Source: Haliclona indistincta (Eukaryota > Porifera > Demospongiae > Haplosclerida > Chalinidae). From it: a stretch of 64,000 bases of DNA. The position numbers were made by a program, and so were the translations under genes. The stretch spans positions 18,007,344 through 18,071,343 of the forward strand of contig OZ024784.1 in the NCBI GenBank assembly GCA_964017065.1, in the 5' to 3' direction. Positions 32,680-44,100 of this stretch are shown here, in pieces. The notes below the pieces were generated by a model. The model saw only the letters and a program-made list of their open reading frames with translations. It was not told where the DNA came from and ran no database searches. Positions within the stretch are counted from its first letter, which is position 1. Every line of letters starts with the position of its first letter.

Positions 32680-35600
32680 TTACAAGTCTATTAGACGAGC
32701 AGGAAATCCCATACTGTCCGTATGTGCAGCATCAGCATTTGTGTCAAGCCTTTGGTAGCCATTCTTAAATTGCTTTAGTTTTTGATAGACAGAAACAAGG
32801 GTGTAAACAACAAGATATACGAGCGGAAGAATTACAGTCAGCACTTGTATCCAGACAACAAACACTAGTTCATTTTGACTTTCACTGTCTCCCCAAATAG
32901 TTGCAGCATAGTTGAAGATGGTGATGGTGTTTACAAAGAGCAGGTTGATAAGAAAAGCAGACTCCAAAAGGTTATGCCAACGCATTTTATAGGGTTGAAT
33001 TATGATATGAAGAAAAACAAGCAAAAAAAGAAGTACTTCTACAGCAATATAGCAGGTAGACACTGTTTCTCTGAAAACTAAATAAAGTAATGGAATCAGC
33101 ACTCGATAGGCAAAGTATAGTCCAGCAAAGTATCGATGTTGGTCTTTAAAACTGGCTTGGAAGGAATCAAGAAAAGGCATAAAATTTAAGCGAAGCTTAT
33201 TGTAAATTTGTTTTACAGATTTTGGGCATATTTGTAAGCTAAGAAATTTTGTTGCTAGAGGCTCAAGCAGCAAGATACAAGGAGGAGGTAGCATTACCAC
33301 AATGAGACATAAAACTGCTGGGATTGCATATGGTAGATGACCACTCCCAAAATACTCTGAATCACCAAGTAGCAATGGAACAGTTTGACTTTCGTTCCCA
33401 CCTCTTCCTCTGAGAGTGACTGGTGTCAGTATTTGGAAAGTAATCAAAGAGCATTGAAAGTAGCACAGCACTAGGAATGCTGACAGACCATCTACTATTG
33501 AACCTCTGATGTTTCTCCTGCCACATCGATTGCCAAGCTTTACACAACAGTAGCAAGAATTGAACCGAAGAAAAAGAACAGTGGCTATAACCAGCATCAC
33601 AGCATACAATATAGTGCCATATTGAAACATGTAGATATCCACTGAATTGGCATCACTGATTAGACAAAATGATAATTTTTCTGAATAAAAAATTTGAAGG
33701 TTGAAAGTAGAATAAATTGTATGAATAGTTCTAACAGCCCCAGTTGTCTCAAATAATGTTCTGAAAGCATCAATGTAAAGAAAGTCAAGTACCTGTGCAT
33801 AGAAGACAAAGCTGTTGAGAGCTCCTGAAGTGAGACTGATGTTGAAGACTAAGATGATTGTAAAAATGATAGTCACTGGCAGCAACTCTGAGACAATGTA
33901 GAGCGGGATCCCATAAGCACAATGAGCAGTAGTTGTGTTAGCACATGTGTATGATGGTGAGTGATAATAAGCTGAATAGCCTTCAATGCAGCTACTACAT
34001 AAGATACCTGTACGATTTTCACCACACACTACTTTTTCAAGGTCTCCTCTTGTTTTCATAGATATTGGAATTTCATTATATCCATTCTTAGGTAGCGTTC
34101 CATTGTAGGAACAAAAATCAGCAACACAGGCACCTGTGAAGAGTGTGCTCTCATTTGGAGAATTGCCTATATAGCCAACCCAAAATCCATGTGTTATTAC
34201 AGCAGAAATGTTATTACAGGAAGGCATTTGAAAGTACCTATCATGTTCTTTAGTTGCTGAGCAGGTACAAGCTTTTTCATAGTCAAGTGAGAAACCAGGT
34301 GGACACCGAGAGAGGGAAAAATCCAAAATTTTTCTACTAACGACTGGAGCATTGTTTTCAAGAACTATTGTGCCATTTGTTCTTGGTTCTCCATTTAGGG
34401 TAATCAAGCCCTTTTGAGTCGACACATGTGCATATGTTACTAGCCCTGAGACATCTTTAGTTTCGGCAGTGACATGGAAAAGATTGACAAAATCATTGTC
34501 CCATTCATCTGTTTGAGTGACGGTCAGTTCATGAGGAAGTCCTGGAATGAGTTCAAGATACGATGATGATGTGTTCAATAGTGAAGGAGAAGTAGCAATA
34601 CTACTGCCAGATACTCCTGTGTTGGTAAATGTATAGTTTCCAATGCACTGGATGGAAAAAATTAAAGTAACATTTTTGTAAAGCCTGTTCTGACAAAACT
34701 TGCAGCACGAACTGAGAGATGATACAAAAATGTCATTGCCAATTTTCTTGGATGCCATATTATCAATAAAGCGAAGGGTAATGTTTTTGTAGTCTTTATT
34801 CTGTGGCATTACAAAGCAACTAGCATCATAGGTAATACTGATATCAGAAGACATGGAGCAGATGGCTCCTCCATAAGATGCATTGTTGTTAGTGAACTGG
34901 AAAGCAGTGTTATCATATACCAGCATCCTTGACTCTCCTGAAAGAAAAATAGCTCCACCTTTGCTTCCAACATTGTTGGAAAATTCTACACTAGCGTTCT
35001 CCTGAAAGATCAGTAAGGCTGATGATGCAAGAATAGCACTGGCTCTGTTATTAGAGAATTTCATTAATCCTCCTAAAGTGATGAGAATTTGGGACGTAAA
35101 TAAAGTTGACTCTTGTCCTATTTCATTCTGATAATTAGGGAAATTGCCTGTGAAGACACAATCTATAAGCAGAACTTGACCAATGAACTGGGATCTTTGT
35201 TGCTCTGTATAGCTAGGTGTGATCTCTAGTGCTGATCCTCCATTGCCACTGTTGTTTACAAAGACACAGTTTCTGAAAGTGATGTTATTCAGTTTTTCAA
35301 ATTCCATTGTCTTTCTGATTGATGATAAAAATAGTGAAGCTCCTCCTCCATTGTCAGCAGTGTTAGCAGTGAAGTTCACCGAATCAAACATGATTGAGTT
35401 TTTTGTACATGTAGGAATTTGTTTATTGTATCGTAAGCTAATGCTTAACCCAAGTTGGACTCCTCCTCCAGCATTCACAGATGGAGAAGGCGTGGTAGCA
35501 CGGTTACCATAGAACTCTGTATTGTAAACAGTCAAGTGACAGTCGGTAGTGTCTTCACTATACCACGCGAAGAGACCTCCTCCGTGTGAACCTGTGTTGT

Positions 35601-36366
35601 TTTTGAAGGAGCATCTTTCAAGTTCGACATAAATATCCTTTGAATTGTGCAAAAACAGTAGAGACATTCCTCCACCTCTTTCAATTAGTGAATGACCTTG
35701 ATTTATTTTTTCAATGTTGGCCGAATTTCTTTCAAATGAGCAGTTGCTAATTGTAAAATGGGTTTCTTGTTGCTTTTTGTGAGGTGTAAAATCAATCACC
35801 AGTCCACCTCCTCCATACGAATACTCCAGTTCAGACTCAATCACTTTGTTGTTCTCAAAGATAGTGTTATTCAAAAGCACACTACCAAAGCAGTCACTGA
35901 TAGTTAGACCATATCCATTGCTGTTGGTTACTATTAACCCTTGCAAGACTACATTAGTTGTGTTCACGAAGACAATAGACTTACTAGCATTGCCTGTTAT
36001 ATCGGTTAATTCATCGTGATTAATTTGCACACCACAAGAGTCGATAGTGAAGTCACGTAGTTCAATATTGGAGGATTGATTGAAGACCAGTCCAGCATTC
36101 ATGTGATGGCAGGAGATGTGAGTGTACTGAGAGCCCTGTCCTCTGATGGTGATATTACTCACCCGGGTGAAGCTGAGTGAGTGGGTCAGGTTACAGCTGC
36201 CATTAGTCAGTTCAAGGACAGAATTATTGGGCAATAGTTCATTAAACACTGAGTCTAGTGATTGGCAGTTATCACATGAAGAAAAATTAATAGTGAAGAC
36301 ATTCTTACTTCCAGAAGCTGAAAGGTTGAATAAGAGAGCAAGAAGGTATACAGTCCGAACATACAT
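32680..36366 (-). CDS. Array receptor, subtype A (1228 aa)
   Basis: Intact single exon starting MYVRTVYLLALLFNLSASGS (signal peptide). Domain positions measured from the sequence: invariant N-terminal segment about 35-125; beta-helix to about 600 with GGGMSLLFL and GGAIFLSGES turns; linker domain about 605-686 (VTQTDEWDNDFVNLF); Cys-rich module 687-818 (CPPGFSLDYEKACTCSA, GILCSSCIEGYS). About nine hydrophobic segments lie between 819 and 1195, and the tail 1196-1228 ends MGFPARLIDL. The loop has FNSCYCCVKLGNRCGRRNIR, with Asn for His. It is the duplicate of 23557-27240; differences are scattered and include small codon-preserving indels, so both copies appear to be under coding constraint. 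Probable surface receptor, ligand unknown. Confidence 0.88.
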   Translation of the reverse strand: MYVRTVYLLALLFNLSASGSKNVFTINFSSCDNCQSLDSVFNELLPNNSVLELTNGSCNLTHSLSFTRVSNITIRGQGSQYTHISCHHMNAGLVFNQSSNIELRDFTIDSCGVQINHDELTDITGNASKSIVFVNTTNVVLQGLIVTNSNGYGLTISDCFGSVLLNNTIFENNKVIESELEYSYGGGGLVIDFTPHKKQQETHFTISNCSFERNSANIEKINQGHSLIERGGGMSLLFLHNSKDIYVELERCSFKNNTGSHGGGLFAWYSEDTTDCHLTVYNTEFYGNRATTPSPSVNAGGGVQLGLSISLRYNKQIPTCTKNSIMFDSVNFTANTADNGGGASLFLSSIRKTMEFEKLNNITFRNCVFVNNSGNGGSALEITPSYTEQQRSQFIGQVLLIDCVFTGNFPNYQNEIGQESTLFTSQILITLGGLMKFSNNRASAILASSALLIFQENASVEFSNNVGSKGGAIFLSGESRMLVYDNTAFQFTNNNASYGGAICSMSSDISITYDASCFVMPQNKDYKNITLRFIDNMASKKIGNDIFVSSLSSCCKFCQNRLYKNVTLIFSIQCIGNYTFTNTGVSGSSIATSPSLLNTSSSYLELIPGLPHELTVTQTDEWDNDFVNLFHVTAETKDVSGLVTYAHVSTQKGLITLNGEPRTNGTIVLENNAPVVSRKILDFSLSRCPPGFSLDYEKACTCSATKEHDRYFQMPSCNNISAVITHGFWVGYIGNSPNESTLFTGACVADFCSYNGTLPKNGYNEIPISMKTRGDLEKVVCGENRTGILCSSCIEGYSAYYHSPSYTCANTTTAHCAYGIPLYIVSELLPVTIIFTIILVFNISLTSGALNSFVFYAQVLDFLYIDAFRTLFETTGAVRTIHTIYSTFNLQIFYSEKLSFCLISDANSVDIYMFQYGTILYAVMLVIATVLFLRFNSCYCCVKLGNRCGRRNIRGSIVDGLSAFLVLCYFQCSLITFQILTPVTLRGRGGNESQTVPLLLGDSEYFGSGHLPYAIPAVLCLIVVMLPPPCILLLEPLATKFLSLQICPKSVKQIYNKLRLNFMPFLDSFQASFKDQHRYFAGLYFAYRVLIPLLYLVFRETVSTCYIAVEVLLFLLVFLHIIIQPYKMRWHNLLESAFLINLLFVNTITIFNYAATIWGDSESQNELVFVVWIQVLTVILPLVYLVVYTLVSVYQKLKQFKNGYQRLDTNADAAHTDSMGFPARLIDL

Positions 36367-37049
36367 TTGGACGCTTTAGTTGCAAAAGTGCCAAATTCAA
36401 CTTGATTTGAAACTATAAGTTACCCTATAATTTACCAACTCTCCATGAGAGAATTTCATTCTGAAAGTATCATTTCAATTCAATACTTTAGGCAGTTATC
36501 AAATTACATCTACCCCCACATGCATGCATGGACAAGTTCATGTTGACAAACCATGAATATATATACATGTACTCACTCTAGTGCTTGTGGTAATAATTTA
36601 TGGAAAATTATTAGTCACAATAAATGCAAACCCGCCTGCAGTTGCTATGTTGGCAGCTCCATAGCTTAGATATATTTTCGCAGCGACAAAATAGTGAATA
36701 TTTGCTGAGAACTATACCTAGCCACCATTACTGTAGTTGGTTAATATTGATTCTGAGTAGAATGTGTATTGTACACACAACATGCATTTATAAATAACAA
36801 TTTACTCACAAGAAATCTCTATTACAACAGCATCTTTAAGGTGTTAAAAGCAAGTGAAATAAAACATTACTGCATGTTATGTACACTCTCCTGACTTTCT
36901 GTGTAATAGCTACTGGTAGTTCTGATCTGAGCATCTTTTGTACAAAAATGCATAGATGTTATACTAGGGCATGTGAGAAATTATAAAATGTATGCGAAAT
37001 GCATGAAAGGTATATATGCACGCATAATGTGTTATATCATTTATGGTGT
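36367..37049. other. Intergenic spacer, duplicate of 27241-27958
   Basis: No gene seen. Homologous to 27241-27958 along most of its length with several indels. Contains the presumed promoter of 32680-36366 and the 3' end of 37050-40778. Confidence 0.65.
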
Positions 37050-40000
37050 TTAGAAATCATCATCTTGCTCTTCTTTGCTATGAAGCAGACGATCAGGAAA
37101 CTCCATCTCAACAGATTTTTCAAGTAGAGGCTGTGATTTATCACTTGGTGGTGGTGTGTGATGTAAAGGTTTGATATTATGATATAAAGCAATGACTATA
37201 TACACAGCAAGGTAGATGATGGGCACAGACATGGCGATTATCTGCAGCCACGCTTTTGCAATTTCATTTAGACTTAAGTCAATTTTTCCCTGAATAATAG
37301 CGAGATTTATCAGTGTAGTTGTGTTGACAAACAGTAGGTTGATTAAGATAATAAACTCGATGATGTTGTGCCAAGACTCTTTGTGAGGACGTAGTATGAC
37401 ATGAATTAAGACAATCAAGAAGAGAATCACCTCAAGAGAAACATAACATGAGAATACTGATGGAGAGAAATATGTTGCAGTGGTTGCTACACGATAGGCA
37501 AAGTAGAACCCAGCAATGAATCGATATTTGTCCTTGAAACATCCTTGAAATGAATCAAGGAATGGCATGAAGCTCATACGTACCTTAGTGTAGTAACTAG
37601 TGACCTTGAATGTGTTCCAGAAGTTCCAACTGAACAGTTTAGTAAGCACTGGTTCAAGCATGAGGATACAAGGTGGCGGAATAATTACAACAATAAGGAC
37701 AAAGACAGCTGGAATAGCATATGGTAGATGAGCTGGACCAAAGTACTCATAGTCGCCTAGAAACAAAGGAACCGTCTTGTTAAATTTTTCATTCTTGCCA
37801 CTGAGAGTGACAAATGCCAAGATCTTAGATGTTATTCTTGTACATTGAAAGTAGCACAGTACTAGGAATGTTGACAGACCATCTACTATTGAACCTCTGA
37901 TGTTTCTCCTGCCACATCGATTGCCAAGCTTCACACAGCAGTAGCAAGAGTGGTACCTAAGAACAAGAACAGTGGCTATAACCAGCATCACAGCATACAG
38001 AATAGTGGCATAGTTAAACATGAAGATGTCCATTACATTAGCACCACTGATGATGCATAAAGACAAGCCTTCTATATTTAACATGTTCAAATTGAAAGAC
38101 CCATATATCACTCTGAAAATGTTTAAAACAAATTCTGTGACTGGATTGTTTAATTCTGCTGTACCAAAAGCATCAACAAACCGAGAGTCAATCACTTGTG
38201 AATAGAAGACAAAGCTGTAGACAGCTCCTGAAGTGAGACTGATATTGAAGATAAGAATGACAAGAAAGACGATAGTCACTGGAAGCAGCTCTGAAACAAT
38301 GTACAATGGAATTCCAAATGCACAAATAGTTTTCAGGGAACATTCTAAGCTTGGAGAATGAAAGAATACTGTGTATTCATTGGCACATCTGGTACATAAC
38401 ACTCCTTTCCGCTTGCTACCACATACTACCTCTTCTAGGGCTTCTTCAGTACTGTTTGTGATTGGTAGAGAATGTGGTTGAGTTCCTTTGAAGTTACAAA
38501 ATCTCACAACACATCTACCAGTAAACAGTGTTTCCTCGGTATTACCACCGATATAGCCAACCCAGTATCCAGGTTTAACAAATGCTGAATGATTACTACA
38601 AGAATGAATACCATGATACAGCCTGTGAGTGTCAGATGCAGAACATACACAAGATTTTCTAAAACTCTCCTTTAAAACAAATCCTGGAGGACAGTCAGCC
38701 AATTTAAACTTAATGGTTATTTGCCTTGTGATTTGAGCTGAGTTCTCAATTATAAGATCGCCTGATGCTCCTGGTTCTCCATAAAATTTAATGTAATTCT
38801 TTAAAGTTAAACTTCCAAGGGACACATTCTGTGCTCTACTGGCTTTGTCGAGCTTTACAGTTAATAAGAACATATCTCCAACATTATTGCCCATCTCATC
38901 GATTTGAGAGATTTTCAAGTTATGAAGGAATCCTGGAATAGGATTAATTTTAGAGGTCGGACAATTTAACACCTTAGGGCATGTAGATATATTTCCGTTT
39001 GGACTTCTCTCTGACTCATCAGCAAAGTGAAATTTTCCAATGCAGTTGCTGGAAAATATTTCAGAAGTGCTCACATTTCTCCCGAGTTTGAATTGACATT
39101 GTCCTAAGCAAAGATAAAGAGATGTGGCAAAAATGTCATTGCCAATTAATGCAGAATTTCCAGCAAACTTTAAATAAACGTTTGACTTGTTGAACTTTGA
39201 GTTCAAGAAACACTTATCACTAAATGAGAAGCCATGGACTTGTGTAGACAGAGCACAAATGGCTCCACCATAAGATGCAGTGTTGTTAATGAATTCAAAA
39301 TGGGTATTATCACCTAGTTGCATACGAGAATCACCTGCTAGCAGGACAGCTCCACCATTACGTTCTCCTGTATTGTTCCAAAACTTTACAGTACTGTTCT
39401 CATTAAACACAAGCAAAGCAGAAGCGCTGTAAAGAGCAGTAGCATTGTTATCAGAAAACATTATGTCACCAAAAAAATTCACTGTTATTTCAGAAGTCAA
39501 GAGGATAGCACGTTCAGTGTGCTCATCAGTGTACAGTTGTTTAATAGCATTGGCAGTAAAAGTGACATTCGTGAAACTTACTCCTGTGATGAAAATTGCA
39601 CCACCATGTAAGGAATTATCTGCTCTGATATCTATTGCTGCTCCACCATTAGCAGAATTATTAGTGAAATTTCAGTTTTCAAAATCAATATGATTTTTCT
39701 CATTAGGCTTTATTCCTTCTTCAACTGAGGAAGTAAAAACCGATGCTCCTCCTCCAATGTAGCCATTGTTCTGCTCGAAAACCACATGACTAAACTTAAT
39801 TGTATTTCTGTGTGGAATATTTTGTTTATTCCAAAAATTGTAGCCCACATTAACTCCTCCTCCTCCGTACACTTCACCAGAATTACCAATGAACCTCGAT
39901 TTGGTAACATTAATGCAACATCTGCTGGTATTATCTCTGATTCTGACATACATTCCTCCTCCAAATGTGCCAGCATTGTTTTTAAAAGTGCAGTTGCAAA

Positions 40001-40778
40001 TGTCAATTCTTATCTTTGTTGAATTGTGCAAGACAAGTAATTTTATTCCGCCACCTTTTTCGGAATCATGAGGATGTAATAGCTGGAGTTTTTGTGATTG
40101 GATTTGAGCAGAGTTGTTTTCAAATGTGCAATTGACAATAGTGTAGCGAAAGTGAGTATTTGAAAGAAATGGCATAAAAGTAAGGACCAGTCCACCTCCT
40201 CCTTCGAGTTCAGACTCAATCACTTTGTTGTTCTCAAAGATAATGCTTTTCAAATGCACACTACCAAAGCAGTCACTGATCATTAGACCATATCCATTGC
40301 TATTGGTTACTACTAAATTTTTTATATTTATATCAGTTGTGTTCATGAAGACAATAGACCTACTGGCATTGCCTGTCTCAGTAGTTAATTCATCGTGATT
40401 AATTTGCACACCACAAGAGTCGATAGTGAAGTCACGTAGTTCAATATTGGAGGATTGATTGAAGACCAGTCCAGCATTCATGTGATGGCAGGAGATGTGA
40501 GTGTACTGAGAGCCCTGTCCTCTGATGGTGATATTACTCACCCGGGTGAAGCTGAGTGAGTGGGTCAGGTTACAGCTGCCATTAGTCAGTTCAAGGATAG
40601 TGGTCAGTTCAAGGTCATCGTGATGTATGAACGAGTCCAGAGTCCAGTGAGTGTCCAGTGAGTGGCAGTAACTTTTCCATTCTGTTTCATTGCAGCAAAT
40701 AGTTATCGTTTCATCACCGAGTGCACTGTAAATAGCAACAGCAATGTTGATAAGACAAATGAACACTCTTGAAGACAT
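37050..40778 (-). pseudogene. Array receptor, subtype B, with one in-frame TGA
   Basis: 3729 nt, 1243 codons including the stop, continuous except for TGA at 39672-39674. Subtype B paralogues have Cys there (FENCNFTNN against FEN-stop-NFTNN). Everything else looks intact: signal peptide MSSRVFICLINIAVAIYSAL, invariant N-terminal segment, beta-helix, linker (ISQIDEMGNNVGDMFLLTVK), Cys module (CPPGFVLKESFRKSCVCSAS, GVLCTRCANEYT), membrane segments with the HSCYCCVKLGNRCGRRNIRG loop, and tail QPLLEKSVEMEFPDRLLHSK. A single base change (TGC or TGT to TGA) explains it, so this is a very recent null allele or a sequencing error. The first 368 residues alone would be a secreted fragment. Selenocysteine readthrough is formally possible but unsupported. 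Confidence 0.8.
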
Positions 40779-41152
40779 TTCAACTTCCAGCTGTTGCTCT
40801 GTCCAGCATGTTATGTTATTTTACTGTCAGGTTTTAACAGAACTGAGAGTTTTCGATAAGATCAATGATGACTAATCTTAACAAAGAAGACAATAGATCT
40901 TGTTTTGGTCACTTTAGTCTATTGACGCTTTGTTAAACTGAGAAACAAAAGAATTATTGTGAAAAACACTTTTTGTTCAACAGTACCGAATATTATACAC
41001 ACTCTATACATTAGGGAAATACATCAGAAGAAAAACAGCATGTTCTAGGAATACAGTAAATCAACAGCAATGTGTAAAATGTATACTCTGAGAAAAAGTC
41101 TTAAAGTTGTGCTGTATCAGTTGACAAAATGGTGACGATACAGTGCTATTAT
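40779..41152. other. Intergenic spacer
   Basis: AT-rich, no gene or clear element seen. It separates the start of 37050-40778 from the end of 41153-44881, both on the - strand. Confidence 0.6.
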
Positions 41153-44100
41153 TTACATGTCCATTAACCGAGCAGGAAACTCCATGCTGTTAATGTTTGC
41201 AGCATCAGGTGTTGTGGCAACTTTTTGATAGCCTTTCATGAATGCCTTGATTTTATAATAAGCAGATACAATGGTATACCCAGTGATATATATGAGCGGG
41301 AACAACACAGATGGAATCTGTGCCCAGACAGCTACTTCAATTTCTCTACTATTTTCACTGACACCCCAAATAGTTGCAGCATAGTTGAAGATGGTGATGG
41401 TGTTTGCAAAGAGCAGGTTGATAAGAAAAGCAGACTCCAAAAGGTTATGCCAATGGACTTTATAAGGTTGAATCAGGACATGAAGGAAAACAAGGAAAAA
41501 GAGAAAAATTTCAACAGCAACATAACACGTGGATACTGTGTTTCGGAACAGTAAGTAAAGCAATGGAATAACAATACGATAAGTGAAATATAGTCCAGCA
41601 AAGAATCGATATTTACCTTTGAAACTAGCTTGAAATGAATCAAGAAAAGGCATAAATTTAAATCGAAGCTTGGTATAAGCTTGTTTTATAGATTCTGGCA
41701 ATATTTGAAAGTTAAACAGCTTGGTTGCTACAGGTTCAAGCAGCAAGATACAAGGAGGAGGTACTATAATCACAACAAGACATAAAACAGCTGGGATTGC
41801 ATATGGTAGGTGGCCACTCCCAAAATACTCTGAATCACCTAAGTACAATGGAACAGTTCGATTCTTCATTTCTCCAGTTCCCCTTAAAGTGACCGGTGTC
41901 AGAATATAAACAGTAATGAAAGAGCATTGAAAGTAGCAAAGCATTAAAAATGCTGACAGACCATCTACTATCGAACCTCTGATGTTTCTCCTGCCACATC
42001 GATTACCAAGCTTCACACAGCAGTAGCAAGAGTGAAGTCGAAGAACAAGAACAGTGGCTATAACCAGCATCACAGCATACAATATAGTTCCGTATTGAAA
42101 CATAAATATGTCCATTGCATTTGCATTGCTGATCAAGCAGAAAGCTAAATTGTCTGTGTAGAAATATTTAAGGTTATAACTCGCATAAACAACATGGATT
42201 AGTTTAGCAAACTTAGCCATAAACTTTCCTTCAAACAAAGTCTTAAAAGCATCAATGTATAGGAAGTCAAGCACCTGTGCATAGAAGACAAAGCTGTATA
42301 GAGCTCCTGAAGTGAGACTGATATTGAAGACCAAGATGATAACAAAGATGATAGTTACAGGAAACAACTGTGAGACAATGTAGAGCGGGATCCCATAAGT
42401 GCAAGGAGCAGTAGTTGAGTTGAAGCATTGCAATGTTGGTGAATGGTAAAGTGTGGAATGACCTTCAATGCAACTTCCACATAAGATACCTTTGCGATTT
42501 TCACTGCAAACTATTTCTTCAAGTTTTTCTTTAGTTTTAATAGTTGTTGGAATTTCATTATATCCATTCAAAGGTGAATTTTCTCTATACGAGCAAAAAT
42601 CAGCAACACAGGCACCTGTGAATAGCATGTCCTCACTTGATGAATTGCCAATATAGCCAACCCAAAATCCATGTGTTATCAAAGCGGAATTTTCATCGCA
42701 ATTGGTCATTTGAAAATATTTATTGCCAGTAAATGCTGAACAGACACAAACATTGTCACTGTTAAGCGAAAAACCAGGAGGGCACTGAGAGATGGAGAAG
42801 TTGCAATATTCCCTTCTCACAACAGGAGCATTATTTTCAAACACAACTACACCATTTGTTCCTGGTTTTTCACACAGAGTAATAGAGCTGTTATGAACAG
42901 TTATGAGTGATTTTTTGACATCTGTAGTGATCTCTGCAGTGACTATATACATATCAACAACATCATTACCCAGTTCATCTGTCTGAGTGATGTTCAGTTG
43001 ATGAGGAAGTCCTGGAGTGAGTTCAAGATACGATGATGATGTGTTCAATTGTGAAGGAGCAGTAGAGATACTACTACCAGGTACTCCTGTGTTAACAAAT
43101 GTATAGTCTCCAATACACTGCTTCTCAAAGACATTCCTAGCATTGATCGTTTCATTAGACCAGATCTGACAATACTTACAACATGAAGCAAGAGTTGATA
43201 CAAAGATATCATTGCTAATCTCTCTCGATGCTTTATTACCAGCAAAGTATAGGCTAATGTTCTTGTAGTCTTTTCCCTGTGGTATTAGAAAGCAACTGCC
43301 ACCATAACTGATACTGTTGTCTGAAGGAAGAGAGCAGATGGCTCCTCCATAAGATGCAGTGTTATTAGTGAACTGGAAAGCAGTGTTATCATTTACCAGC
43401 AACCTTGAATCTCCTGAAAGAAAAATAGCTCCTCCTTTGCTTCCACTATTGTTGGAAAATTCTACACTAGTGTTCTCCTGAAAGATCAGTAAGGCTGATG
43501 ATGCATAAATAGCACTGGCTCTGTTATTAGAGAATTTCATTAATCCTCCTAAAGTGATGAGAATTTGGGACGTAAATAAAGTTGACTCTTGACCTATTTC
43601 ATTCTGAGGGTTAGGAACATTGCCTGTGAAGACACAATCTATAAGCAGAACTCGACCAATGAACTGAGATCTTTGTTGCTCTGTATAGCTAGGTGTGATC
43701 TCTAGAGCTGATCCTCCATTGCCACTGTTGTTTACAAAGACACAGTTTATGAAAGTGATGTTATTCAGTTTTTCAAATTCCATTGTCTTTTTGATTGATG
43801 ATAGAAATAGTGAAGCTCCTCCTCCATTGTCAGCAGTGTTAGCAGTGAAGTTCACCGAATCAAACATGATTGAGTTTTTTGTAGGAATTTGTTTATTGTG
43901 TCGTAAGCTAATGCTTAACCCAAGTTGGAATCCTCCTCCAGCTTTATCTTCATTAACAGATGGAGAAAGTGTGGTAGCACGGTTACCATAGAACCATGTA
44001 TTGTAAACAGTCAAGTGACAGTTGGTAGTATCTTCACTATACCACGCGAAGAGACCTCCTCCGTGTGAACCTGTGTTGTTTTTGAAGGAGCATCTTTCAA

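Noticed and set aside
39672..39674. TGA as a selenocysteine codon
   Set aside because: The family is not a selenoprotein family, relatives use plain Cys, and no SECIS-like structure was recognised. A point mutation or sequence error is simpler.
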